Shown here piece by piece: positions 7,817-14,979 of a stretch of DNA of 14,979 nt. The DNA is from an uncultured Jannaschia sp. GTDB taxonomy: Bacteria > Pseudomonadota > Alphaproteobacteria > Rhodobacterales > Rhodobacteraceae. The notes under the pieces are model-generated. The model did no database searches and was not told where the DNA came from. It was given only the letters and a program-made list of their open reading frames with translations. The stretch spans positions 1-14,979 of the forward strand of contig CALFSY010000006.1 of the NCBI GenBank assembly GCA_937916365.1. Direction: 5' to 3'. Positions within the stretch are counted from its first letter, which is position 1. The number at the start of each line of letters is the position of its first letter. Both the position numbers and the translations under genes were made by a program.

Positions 7817-7843
7817 GTTCCATGTATCAGGGGGCTTTCGCTC

Positions 7844-10276
7844 ATGTCCGATTTTCCCACCCAGGCCCGTGTCGTTGTGATTGGCGGCGGGGTTGTTGGC
7901 TGTTCCGTTCTGTATCATCTGGCCAAGGCAGGATGGACCGATGTGGTGTTGTTGGAACGGTCTGAATTGACCTCAGGGTCCACCTGGCATGCGGCGGGGG
8001 GGTGCCACACGATCAACGGGGATCCAAATGTGGCCAAGCTGCAAAAATACACCATCGACCTCTACAAAGAGATTGAGGCATTGTCGGGCCAGGCCGTGGG
8101 CCACCACGTCACGGGTGGTGTGATGCTGGCCGCGACCGAGGCGCGGTTTGATTGGCTAAAATCCATGGCTGCAAAAAACACCTATCAAGGGATTGAGGCG
8201 CGCATCATCACGCCGGAGGAAGCGCACGATTTAATGCCACTGTTGGACCCGGCGCAATTCGTGGGTGCGATGCATTCAACGGTGGATGGGCATTTAGACC
8301 CCTCGGGCGTGACCCATGCTTATGCCAAATCGGCCCGCCATTATGGCGCCCGCATCGAAACCCAGTGCAGGGTTGAGGCGATCTTGCGCAACCCCAGCGG
8401 CGGTTGGGTGGTGCGCACGGCCAAGGGCGATGTGACATGCGATCATGTGGTCAATGCCGGCGGCTTATGGGCGCGCGAGGTTGGGCGCATGGTGGGTCTT
8501 GAGCTGCCGGTTTTAGCCATGGAACACATGTATCTATTGACCGAAGATATGCCCGAGGTGGCCGAAATTAACGCCAAAACGGGTAAAGAGGTCATCCACG
8601 CCGTTGATTTCGATGGGGAGCTGTATTTGCGCCAGGAACGGGGCGGCATGTTAATGGGCACCTATGAACGCGCCTGCGTGCCGTGGGCCGAGCGCGACAC
8701 ACCGTGGGATTTTGGGCACGAATTGCTGCAACCCGATATTGATCGGATTGCCCCATCGTTAGAGGTGGGGTTTCGCCATTTTCCGGCGTTTGAACGCGCG
8801 GGCATCAAACAAATCATCAACGGCCCGTTTACCTTTGCCCCTGATGGCAACCCGTTGGTGGGGCCGGTGCGGGGGTTGGCGGGGTTTTGGTCCGCCTGCG
8901 GTGTGATGGCGGGGTTCAGCCAAGGGGGTGGTGTTGGCCTGGCCCTGGCCAATTGGATGGTCCAGGGCGACCCAGGGTTTGATGTGTTCGCTATGGATGT
9001 TGCCCGTTATGGCGATTGGGCGACATTATCCTATACCAACCCAAAGGTGCGCGAAAACTATGCGCGGCGGTTTTCCATCCGCTTCCCGAACGAAGAGCTG
9101 CTTGCCGCACGCCCGCACAAAACCACCCCAATTTATGACCAGATGCGGGGCTTGGGCGCACAAATGGGTGAGTCGTGGGGGTTAGAGGTGCCGTTGTGGT
9201 TTTCGCCTGACGGAACGGAGGATGTGTTTTCTTGGCGCCGGTCCACCGATTTTGACCATGTCGCGGCCGAGGTCACGGCCTGCCGCACCGCCGTGGGGGT
9301 GATGGAAACCTCGGGCTTTTCCAAATTCCGTGTGCGCGGCCCCGGGGCGCGGGCGTTTTTAGACCGCGTGTTGGCGTGCAAACTGCCCAACCCCGGACGC
9401 ATGACACTAGCCCCGATGTTGAAAGAGGATGGAAAACTGCAAGGCGATCTCACCGCCGCATGTTTGGCCGAGGATGATTGGTTTTTGTTCGGCTCAGGCA
9501 TGGCCGAGGTCTTTTACGCCCGCTGGTTTGACTCCCACATGCCCAGCGACGGATCGGTCACGGTAGAGGTGATCGGCCTGGGTCTGTGCGGTTTGTCGAT
9601 TGCGGGGCCGAAATCGCGCGATTTGCTGGGCCGCTTGACGGGGCTGGATGTGTCGAACGCTGCGTTTCGGTTCATGGCGTTTCGGGCGATGGACGTGGCG
9701 ATGGCGCCGGCCTTTGTGGGGCGCGTCAGCTTTACCGGCGATTTAGGCTATGAAATTTGGATGAAACCCGAATATCAGCGCCAGATTTTTGATCATATCT
9801 TGGCCGAAGGTGCGAATTTAGGTATTAAACCCTTTGGCCTACGGGCGCTCAACGCCATGCGGCTAGAGAAAAATTTTGGAGGTTGGGCACGAGAGTTTCG
9901 CCCAATTTATGGCCCCGTAGAGGCCGACCTTGGCCGATTCATCGCGTATGAAAAGCCCGACTTCATTGGCAAAGCGGGCGCGCTGGCCGAACGTGACGGT
10001 GGCGGCACACTGCGATTGATGAGTTTTGTTGTCGATGCCATAGACGCCGATGTCATCGGGGATGAACCGATTTCGTTAAACGATGATGTGGTGGGGTGGG
10101 TGACCTCGGGCGGATATGCGCATCACTCTGGTTTGTCGCTGGCCATGGGATATGTGCCAAAGGCGCTGGCCGATCATGATGGCCCGTGGGCCATCGAAAT
10201 TCTGGGCCATCGCCGGACCGCCCGCCCGCAGCGTGTGGCGTTGTTTGATGCCAACGCCGAACGGATGCGGGGGTAA
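7844..10276 (+). CDS. FAD-dependent oxidoreductase with GcvT-type folate domain (dimethylglycine/sarcosine dehydrogenase family)
   Basis: The 810 residues have the fused layout of dimethylglycine and sarcosine dehydrogenases. An N-terminal FAD-binding DAO domain (about 8-370) comes first: the dinucleotide motif VVIGGGVVGCS is at 11-21, and His49 in STWHAAG matches the family's covalent FAD attachment histidine. A central FAO_M-type linker (about 375-430) follows. The C-terminal half is a GcvT-like tetrahydrofolate domain (about 440-800), with SFTGDLGYEIWM and KPFGLRALNAMRLEK. Members demethylate N-methyl glycines or related amines and pass the C1 unit to folate; the exact substrate cannot be told. 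AGGGGG lies about 9 bp before the ATG. No glycine-betaine catabolism genes adjoin it. Confidence 0.88.
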   Translation: MSDFPTQARVVVIGGGVVGCSVLYHLAKAGWTDVVLLERSELTSGSTWHAAGGCHTINGDPNVAKLQKYTIDLYKEIEALSGQAVGHHVTGGVMLAATEARFDWLKSMAAKNTYQGIEARIITPEEAHDLMPLLDPAQFVGAMHSTVDGHLDPSGVTHAYAKSARHYGARIETQCRVEAILRNPSGGWVVRTAKGDVTCDHVVNAGGLWAREVGRMVGLELPVLAMEHMYLLTEDMPEVAEINAKTGKEVIHAVDFDGELYLRQERGGMLMGTYERACVPWAERDTPWDFGHELLQPDIDRIAPSLEVGFRHFPAFERAGIKQIINGPFTFAPDGNPLVGPVRGLAGFWSACGVMAGFSQGGGVGLALANWMVQGDPGFDVFAMDVARYGDWATLSYTNPKVRENYARRFSIRFPNEELLAARPHKTTPIYDQMRGLGAQMGESWGLEVPLWFSPDGTEDVFSWRRSTDFDHVAAEVTACRTAVGVMETSGFSKFRVRGPGARAFLDRVLACKLPNPGRMTLAPMLKEDGKLQGDLTAACLAEDDWFLFGSGMAEVFYARWFDSHMPSDGSVTVEVIGLGLCGLSIAGPKSRDLLGRLTGLDVSNAAFRFMAFRAMDVAMAPAFVGRVSFTGDLGYEIWMKPEYQRQIFDHILAEGANLGIKPFGLRALNAMRLEKNFGGWAREFRPIYGPVEADLGRFIAYEKPDFIGKAGALAERDGGGTLRLMSFVVDAIDADVIGDEPISLNDDVVGWVTSGGYAHHSGLSLAMGYVPKALADHDGPWAIEILGHRRTARPQRVALFDANAERMRG

Positions 10277-10288
10277 AATCAATTTTAC
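10273..10288. repeat. AT-rich inverted repeat over the dehydrogenase stop codon
   Basis: GTAAAAT-CA-ATTTTAC has perfect 7-bp arms around a CA centre and covers the TAA stop at 10274-10276. As RNA it would form a short stem with a 4-nt loop. It lacks GC pairs and a T-run, so it is not a convincing intrinsic terminator. Confidence 0.4.
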
Positions 10289-10332
10289 ATGGCAGCGTCC
10301 CATGAATAAACAGACCGGTTTGTGTGTTGATA

Positions 10333-10360
10333 TTGGATAACCACCTTATGAAACCATAAA
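10333..10360 (+). promoter_or_regulatory. Weak candidate promoter for the DUF5333-nuoG segment
   Basis: TTGGAT (10333-10338) and CATAAA (10355-10360) are 16 bp apart in the 121-bp gap before the DUF5333-like gene. TTGATA (10327-10332) is a better -35 match but has no well-spaced -10 box. A promoter is expected here if this part of the nuo cluster is transcribed separately. Low certainty. Confidence 0.22.
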
Positions 10361-10397
10361 TTCCCGACACCACATATCATTTAGAAAGGACACCGCC

Positions 10398-10832
10398 ATG
10401 ACGGCATTGCGAAAATCATTATCGTTAAAGGCCCACATTATCGGGATCGGTTTTTTGATCTTTGGGGGCACTGCAGCAACCGCCAATGATTGGCAGGTTC
10501 TGCGCGACGATTCGCGCATCTATAGCGGTCTAACTGTTGTGGCCGTGGGGCGACACATCCACAATGTATGTTCCGACATTCAGGCCCGCATGGCCCGCGC
10601 GTTGGTCTTTGCCGAAGGTTTGGTTCACCATGCGCGCGGTCTGGGGTTTAGTCGCGCGGAAATAAACGCCTATATCGACGACCCGACGGAGCAGGAATTT
10701 TATCGCCAAGTGGCCCGCCAATACTTTGCGCAGCAAGGCGCCGATTATGATGACGCGGTCAGCGTGTGCCGCGTTGGGCGCGACGAAATTGCCACAGGTT
10801 CACAGATTGGCAGATTGTTGCGCGCACGATAA
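10398..10832 (+). CDS. DUF5333-like small exported protein of the nuo cluster
   Basis: The 144 residues begin with a signal peptide (basic start, hydrophobic stretch 12-24, likely cleavage after ATA near 29). The mature part is helical with two cysteines, Cys58 (HNVCSDI) and Cys124 (VSVCRVG), which could form a disulfide in the periplasm, and ends GSQIGRLLRAR. The pattern of an early VCxxIxARMxRA segment, a central LGFSRAEIxxYI segment and the GSQIGRLL end recalls DUF5333 proteins encoded just before nuoG in Rhodobacteraceae; I place it there from memory of that context. Function is unknown; a role in complex I assembly is speculation. AAAGGA precedes the ATG, and nuoG follows after 72 bp with an almost identical ribosome site. 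Confidence 0.75.
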   Translation: MTALRKSLSLKAHIIGIGFLIFGGTAATANDWQVLRDDSRIYSGLTVVAVGRHIHNVCSDIQARMARALVFAEGLVHHARGLGFSRAEINAYIDDPTEQEFYRQVARQYFAQQGADYDDAVSVCRVGRDEIATGSQIGRLLRAR

Positions 10833-10904
10833 AAGGGGGGTGACGCGACGTAGCGATGGGTGGCCCCCGGCCACCGCCCCGCACACCCAACGAAAGGACC
10901 GCCA

Positions 10905-12932
10905 ATGAGCGATCTGCGCACAATCATCATTGACGACCATGAAATCGCCGTTGATCCGGCCATGACCTTGATCCAGGCCTGTGAACAGGCGGGCGTTGAA
11001 ATTCCGCGGTTTTGTTACCATGAACGGCTGTCAATCGCCGGAAATTGCCGCATGTGTTTGGTTGAGGTTGTGGGCGGCCCGCCCAAACCGGCGGCGTCGT
11101 GCGCGATGCAGGTGCGCGATTTGCGCCCAGGCCCCGATGGCGCGCCGCCCCAAGTGCGCACCAAATCACCCATGGTCAAAAAGGCGCGCGAAGGGGTGAT
11201 GGAGTTTCTGCTGATTAATCATCCGCTGGATTGCCCGATTTGCGATCAAGGCGGGGAATGCGATTTGCAGGATCAGGCCATGGCCTATGGCGTGGATTTT
11301 TCACGCTATCGCGAACCCAAACGCGCGGTGACGGATATGGATTTAGGCCCACTGGTTGAAACGCACATGACGCGCTGCATTTCCTGCACCCGTTGCGTGC
11401 GGTTTATCACCGAGGTCGCGGGCATGCCCGAGCTGGGCCAAACCGGGCGGGGGGAAGACGCGGAAATCACATCTTACCTTGGCCAAACGTTGGGCAGTGA
11501 ACTGCAAGGTAACATCGTTGATCTGTGCCCCGTTGGGGCGCTGACGTCAAAACCCTATGCTTTTACCGCGCGCCCGTGGGAGCTTACGAAAACCGAATCG
11601 ATCGATGTGATGGACGCGTTGGGCAGCAACATTCGCATTGACACCAAAGGGCGCGAGGTGATGCGCATTCTGCCGCGCAACCATGACGGCGTGAACGAAG
11701 AATGGCTCAGCGATAAATCCCGCTATATCTGGGATGGTCTGCGCCGTCAGCGGTTGGATCAACCCTATGTGCGCGAAAACGGCAAACTGCGCCCCGCCCC
11801 GTGGGACGCGGCACTGGCCCTTGCCGCGCAAAAGATTGCAGGTGCAGCCAAGGTTGCGGGGGTGGTGGGCGATCTGGCCCCGGTTGAGGCGGCATTCGCC
11901 CTCAAAACCCTTATTGAGGGGCAGGGGGGGCAGGTTGAATGCCGCACCGATGGGGCCGCGTTGCCGATTGGCAACCGCTCGGCCTATGTGGGCACCGCCA
12001 CGATTGAGGATATTGATACCGCCCAGGCGATCATGTTGATCGGTACCAACCCACGGGCCGAGGCCCCCGTTCTGAACGCGCGTATTCGCAAGGCATGGGC
12101 AAAGGGCGCAACGATTGGCCTGATCGGGCAGGCGGTCGATTTAACCTATGATTACACCCATCTGGGCGATAGTGGCGCCGCATTGACCGAGGTGGCCAAC
12201 AGAAACCACAGCGCGGCCATTCTGGAAAAACCATCCCTGGTGATTGTGGGGCAGAGCGCCTTGCGCGGTTCCGGGGCAACGGCAACACTTGGCGCCGCGA
12301 TGGCCCTGGCCCAGGCAACACAATCGGGGTTTTTGGTATTGCACACCGCCGCATCGCGCGTGGGCGCGATGGATGTGGGCGCGGTGGCCGAGGGTGGCAT
12401 GACCGCAGCCTTGGACGGTGCGGATGTGATTTACAACCTGGGCATGGATGAAACCGCCATCGCCGAGGGCCCCTTTGTGATTTATCAGGGCAGCCATGGG
12501 GACCGCGGTGCACACCGCGCCGACATCATTTTTCCCGCCCCCACCTATGCCGAGGAACCGGGCCTGTTCGTCAATACCGAAGGTCGCCCGCAACTGGCCC
12601 TGCGCGCGGGGTTTCCCCCGGGCCAGGCCAAGGAAAACTGGGCCATTCTGCGCGCCCTGTCGGCGCAGATCGGGGCCACGTTACCTTATGATACCTTGGC
12701 CGATCTGCGGCAGGCTGTGGTGGCCGCGGTGCCGCACCTGGCGGCGATTGACGCAGTGCCGGAAAACCCGTGGCAACCCGTCCCAATGGACAAGGATGGG
12801 CCTGCGAATGCTGCTTTCATGACGGCGGTGCCGGATCATTACTTGACTAACCCTATTGCCCGGGCAAGCCCGCTTATGGCGCGGCTGAGCGCGCAGGCAC
12901 AGGCGCAGACCACCGACATCGCGGCCGAATGA
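10905..12932 (+). CDS. nuoG: NADH-quinone oxidoreductase subunit G
   Basis: NuoG is the large iron-sulfur subunit of the complex I peripheral arm. The 675 residues hold the ferredoxin-like domain with Cys37, 48, 51 and 66 for the [2Fe-2S] cluster N1b. His106, Cys110, Cys113 and Cys119 bind N5, and Cys158, 161, 164 and 208 bind N4. The C-terminal two thirds are the molybdopterin-oxidoreductase-like domain without molybdenum function. The extra N7 cluster cysteines of E. coli NuoG are not seen, as in most alphaproteobacteria. GAAAGGA lies 6 bp before the ATG at 10905; an upstream in-frame start at 10860 is in the spacer and unlikely. The stop overlaps the start of the next gene (ATGA). nuoF is not next to it in this window. 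Confidence 0.96.
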   Translation: MSDLRTIIIDDHEIAVDPAMTLIQACEQAGVEIPRFCYHERLSIAGNCRMCLVEVVGGPPKPAASCAMQVRDLRPGPDGAPPQVRTKSPMVKKAREGVMEFLLINHPLDCPICDQGGECDLQDQAMAYGVDFSRYREPKRAVTDMDLGPLVETHMTRCISCTRCVRFITEVAGMPELGQTGRGEDAEITSYLGQTLGSELQGNIVDLCPVGALTSKPYAFTARPWELTKTESIDVMDALGSNIRIDTKGREVMRILPRNHDGVNEEWLSDKSRYIWDGLRRQRLDQPYVRENGKLRPAPWDAALALAAQKIAGAAKVAGVVGDLAPVEAAFALKTLIEGQGGQVECRTDGAALPIGNRSAYVGTATIEDIDTAQAIMLIGTNPRAEAPVLNARIRKAWAKGATIGLIGQAVDLTYDYTHLGDSGAALTEVANRNHSAAILEKPSLVIVGQSALRGSGATATLGAAMALAQATQSGFLVLHTAASRVGAMDVGAVAEGGMTAALDGADVIYNLGMDETAIAEGPFVIYQGSHGDRGAHRADIIFPAPTYAEEPGLFVNTEGRPQLALRAGFPPGQAKENWAILRALSAQIGATLPYDTLADLRQAVVAAVPHLAAIDAVPENPWQPVPMDKDGPANAAFMTAVPDHYLTNPIARASPLMARLSAQAQAQTTDIAAE

Positions 12933-14296
12933 CAGACCCCGCCGCGATACCCGCGCCTAATTTCACCAATGGCAGCATTTGGACAGGTGATAACCTCAAC
13001 ATCCTGCGCGGGATGAATGACGGGTGTGTTGACCTGATCTATCTGGACCCGCCATTCAATTCTAACCGCAGCTATGAAGCCCCAATCGGGTCAAAAGCCG
13101 CCGGTGCGGCCTTCAAAGATGCCTGGACGTTAAACGACATCGACGTTTACGAACACGGCGAATTGGCCGATCGCAGCCCCGCCGCCCACGCGGTGATTGA
13201 GGCCGCGCACATCGCCCACGGCAAATCCATGATGGCGTATCTGATCTTTATGGCCGTGCGGTTGGTAGAACTGCACCGCATTTTGAAACCCACAGGGTCA
13301 ATTTACCTGCACTGTGATGATACGGCGTCAAATTGGCTGCGCGCATTGATGGATGCTGTGCTGGGGCGTGAAAATTTTCGCAATGAAATCATATGGAAAC
13401 GATATGGTTCCCACAATGATGCAAAACGTTTTGGGCGCGTGTATGATGTGATCTTGTATTACACCGCAGGGGCCGATTTTGTGTGGAATGGGGCATGGGC
13501 ACCACTTGATAAAGATTATGTTGCGCAAGCCTATAGGCACGAAGATGAAAAGGGTAAATTTTCTACCGCACCGTTGCATACAGGGGGGTTATCGGGCGGA
13601 GGATACGATTATGAGTTTCGTGGATTTTTAAGAACATGGCGCTACCCAATCCATAGAATGGAAGAACTAGAACTCGAAGGACGTATATATCAAGCCCCGA
13701 ATGGGAATGGTCCACCAAGGCGGAAGATCTATCTAAAAGAGAACAAAGGCCGCCCTGCTGGTGCCGTTTGGGATGATATAAAGCCCCTAACGGGAAACAA
13801 CAAAGAACGCACGGGCTATCCCACCCAAAAACCCCTGGCGTTGTTAGAACGTATCATCACGGCCTCTTCCAACCCTGGGGATATGGTGTTGGACCCCTTT
13901 TGCGGCTGCGCCACCGCTTTGGTGGCCGCCGATCGGTTGCAACGACAGTGGGCCGGGATTGACCTATCGCCCTTGGCGATAAAACTGGTGAACGAACGGA
14001 TCAAGGCCGATCGCGGCCTGTGGGGCGGGGCCAATGCGTTGGACGCGCCGCCCAAACGCACCGATTTGGGCAAATTGCCAAACTATCGCACCCACAAACA
14101 CCGCCTGTATGGGGAGCAAGAGGGTATTTGTGCCGGCTGTGATATTCATTTCCCGTTTAAGATCATGGAGGTTGACCACATCCTGCCCAAATCGCGCGGC
14201 GGCACGGACCACGCCGATAACCTGCAACTGCTATGTTCGGCCTGCAACCGCAGCAAGGGCAATCGCACCATGGCCGAATGGAAAGCAACACAATGA
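12929..14296 (+). CDS. DNA adenine methyltransferase (beta class) fused to an HNH nuclease domain
   Basis: The 455 residues combine two activities. Residues 1-365 form a site-specific DNA methyltransferase in beta order: motif IV DPPF (40-43) first, the probable target-recognition region (about 155-295) in the middle, then [14 protein letters not shown] (297-310) and the AdoMet-binding motif [11 protein letters not shown] (321-330). DPPF points to N6-adenine, though N4-cytosine is possible. A linker (about 366-390) leads to an HNH domain (about 390-450): CAGC (401-404), the catalytic-type [11 protein letters not shown] with Asp416-His417, Asn431, and CSAC plus Asn440 (CNRSKGN), all intact. 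It overlaps nuoG by ATGA and is followed by nuoH, so it is expressed as part of the nuo cluster. Whether it is a one-protein restriction-modification enzyme, a methylase with a structural HNH tail, or a mobile/homing type enzyme cannot be decided here. The recognition site is unknown. Confidence 0.93.
   Translation: MTDPAAIPAPNFTNGSIWTGDNLNILRGMNDGCVDLIYLDPPFNSNRSYEAPIGSKAAGAAFKDAWTLNDIDVYEHGELADRSPAAHAVIEAAHIAHGKSMMAYLIFMAVRLVELHRILKPTGSIYLHCDDTASNWLRALMDAVLGRENFRNEIIWKRYGSHNDAKRFGRVYDVILYYTAGADFVWNGAWAPLDKDYVAQAYRHEDEKGKFSTAPLHTGGLSGGGYDYEFRGFLRTWRYPIHRMEELELEGRIYQAPNGNGPPRRKIYLKENKGRPAGAVWDDIKPLTGNNKERTGYPTQKPLALLERIITASSNPGDMVLDPFCGCATALVAADRLQRQWAGIDLSPLAIKLVNERIKADRGLWGGANALDAPPKRTDLGKLPNYRTHKHRLYGEQEGICAGCDIHFPFKIMEVDHILPKSRGGTDHADNLQLLCSACNRSKGNRTMAEWKATQ
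13370..13810 (+). other. AT-rich central segment of the methyltransferase gene (probable target-recognition module)
   Basis: By hand count, 13621-13740 is about 43% G+C, against about 62% for 13141-13260 and 63% for 13861-13980 in the same gene. The drop begins near the codons for GRENFRNEI and ends near GYPTQKP, so it covers the part between the catalytic motifs where target recognition is expected in beta-class enzymes. The reading frame is continuous across both edges. Confidence 0.6.
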
Positions 14297-14309
14297 AAGC
14301 ACGATAAAG

Positions 14310-14408
14310 GTGGGCGAAATCGGGGCTGGTGTTTGGCGTTGGGATGCGGTTTACACCACGTCAAAGAAAAAACGCCCCCAAACCCCAATAGGTGTAAGGA
14401 CACACTAA
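14310..14408 (+). CDS. Possible 32-codon ORF between the methyltransferase and nuoH
   Basis: From GTG at 14310 an open frame of 32 codons fills the 117-bp gap and ends 5 bp before the nuoH ATG. It reads [15 protein letters not shown] followed by a basic, proline-rich end ([14 protein letters not shown]). The tryptophans and the RPxTPIGVR end look like constrained protein rather than spacer, and small unidentified reading frames are known between nuo genes in Rhodobacter. Against it: the start is GTG with an AAAGG overlapping it instead of being spaced, and the peptide is very short. It may be a real micro-protein, or the remaining end of a larger gene disrupted when the methyltransferase arrived. 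Confidence 0.4.
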   Translation: MGEIGAGVWRWDAVYTTSKKKRPQTPIGVRTH

Positions 14409-14413
14409 ATTCC

Positions 14414-14979
14414 ATGGACGGTTTTTTTGCAACCACCCCGGGCCTGATCCTTATTATTGCGGCACAATGTTTGCTGGTCATTGGGTTTGTGATGATTTCG
14501 CTTTTGTTTTTGGTTTACGGGGATCGCAAAATTTGGGCCGCCGTGCAGATGCGGCGCGGGCCCAATGTTGTGGGGGCCTTTGGCCTTTTGCAGACTGTCG
14601 CCGACGCCTTAAAATACGTAGTGAAAGAGGTGGTAATCCCCGCCGGGGCAGACCGGCCTGTGTTTTTATTGGCCCCGATGACCAGCTTTGTTTTGGCCAT
14701 CATGGCGTGGGCCGTGATCCCCTTTAATGATACGTGGGTTTTGGCGGACCTAAATGTCGCCATCCTATATGTTTTCGCCATTTCGTCGTTAGAGGTTTAT
14801 GGCGTTATCATGGGGGGGTGGGCGTCAAATTCTAAATATCCGTTTTTAGGCAGCTTGCGGTCCGCCGCACAAATGATTTCGTATGAGGTGTCCATTGGGC
14901 TAATCATCATCGGTGTGATCCTGTCGACGGGGTCATTAAACCTAGGCGCCATTGTGCAGGCGCAGGACACGAATTGGGG
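14414..14979 (+). CDS. nuoH: NADH-quinone oxidoreductase subunit H (5' part, cut by window end)
   Basis: NuoH is the membrane subunit that links the quinone-binding site of complex I to the proton-pumping arm. The 188 codons visible cover the first transmembrane helices and conserved loops: [21 protein letters not shown] (about 35-55), the loop [38 protein letters not shown] and [15 protein letters not shown]. These lie at the quinone cavity in the family. The frame is open to the last base; the gene must continue beyond the window for roughly another 150-160 codons. AAGGA lies 13 bp before the ATG, a longer spacing than usual, so initiation may be modest or coupled to upstream translation. 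Confidence 0.95.
   Translation, partial: MDGFFATTPGLILIIAAQCLLVIGFVMISLLFLVYGDRKIWAAVQMRRGPNVVGAFGLLQTVADALKYVVKEVVIPAGADRPVFLLAPMTSFVLAIMAWAVIPFNDTWVLADLNVAILYVFAISSLEVYGVIMGGWASNSKYPFLGSLRSAAQMISYEVSIGLIIIGVILSTGSLNLGAIVQAQDTNW

Noticed and set aside
12031..12593. Overlapping minus-strand open frames inside nuoG
   Set aside because: Pro/Arg/His-rich shadow frames opposite a complete, well-conserved nuoG.
12929..14296. Methyltransferase as a type III Mod subunit
   Set aside because: At 455 residues it is shorter than usual Mod proteins and no res gene adjoins; the HNH domain is in the same chain.
12929..14413. Methyltransferase gene as cargo of a transposon or insertion sequence
   Set aside because: No terminal inverted repeats, target duplications, transposase or integrase were seen, and the ATGA overlap with nuoG does not fit an IS insertion.

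Overview
The window reads as chromosomal DNA from an alphaproteobacterium, most likely of the order Rhodobacterales (Roseobacter/Rhodobacter group). The call rests on three things. The cytochrome bc1 proteins align with the Rhodobacter pattern: the heme-b histidines fall at residues 97, 111, 198 and 212 and the PEWY glutamate at 295. A small secreted DUF5333-type protein sits directly before nuoG. DapF runs into MtaB through an ATGA overlap. No species is proposed. Nearly all genes lie on the + strand; the tRNA and gloA are the exceptions.

Layout. 83-158 (-): tRNA-Lys(UUU), with a promoter-like region behind it. 319-3083 (+): dapF (lysine/peptidoglycan precursor), mtaB (methylthiolation of A37 in tRNAs such as tRNA-Lys(UUU)) and a PaiB-type FMN-binding regulator. 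3210-4090 (+): a small membrane protein coupled to a glutathione S-transferase. 4351-7108 (+): petABC, the complete three-subunit cytochrome bc1 complex, behind a perfect TATAAT box. 7145-7167: a GC-rich hairpin between the converging petC and gloA. 7174-7602 (-): glyoxalase I. 7844-10276 (+): an 810-residue FAD oxidoreductase/GcvT-like protein of the dimethylglycine/sarcosine dehydrogenase group. 10398 to the window edge (+): DUF5333-like gene, nuoG, a DNA adenine methyltransferase fused to an HNH nuclease domain, a possible 32-codon ORF, and the start of nuoH.

The respiratory theme is strong: complex III (petABC) is complete and part of complex I (nuoG, nuoH) follows a few kilobases away. 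The complex I cluster has two irregular points. First, nuoF is not upstream of the DUF5333/nuoG pair; the dehydrogenase is there instead, so the cluster may be split. Second, an apparently intact DNA methyltransferase-HNH fusion is inserted between nuoG and nuoH and is translationally coupled to nuoG by an ATGA overlap. The methyltransferase's central part, where target recognition is expected, is clearly more AT-rich than its two catalytic ends, which suggests a swapped specificity module. This is the best candidate for an undescribed system in the window.

No gene-free stretch exceeds 300 bases. The longest gaps are 4091-4350 (petA promoter region; nothing else convincing) and 7603-7843 (divergent gloA/dehydrogenase region with a tandem 12-bp repeat and a 13-bp palindrome). 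I saw no insertion sequence, CRISPR array, rRNA or replication origin.
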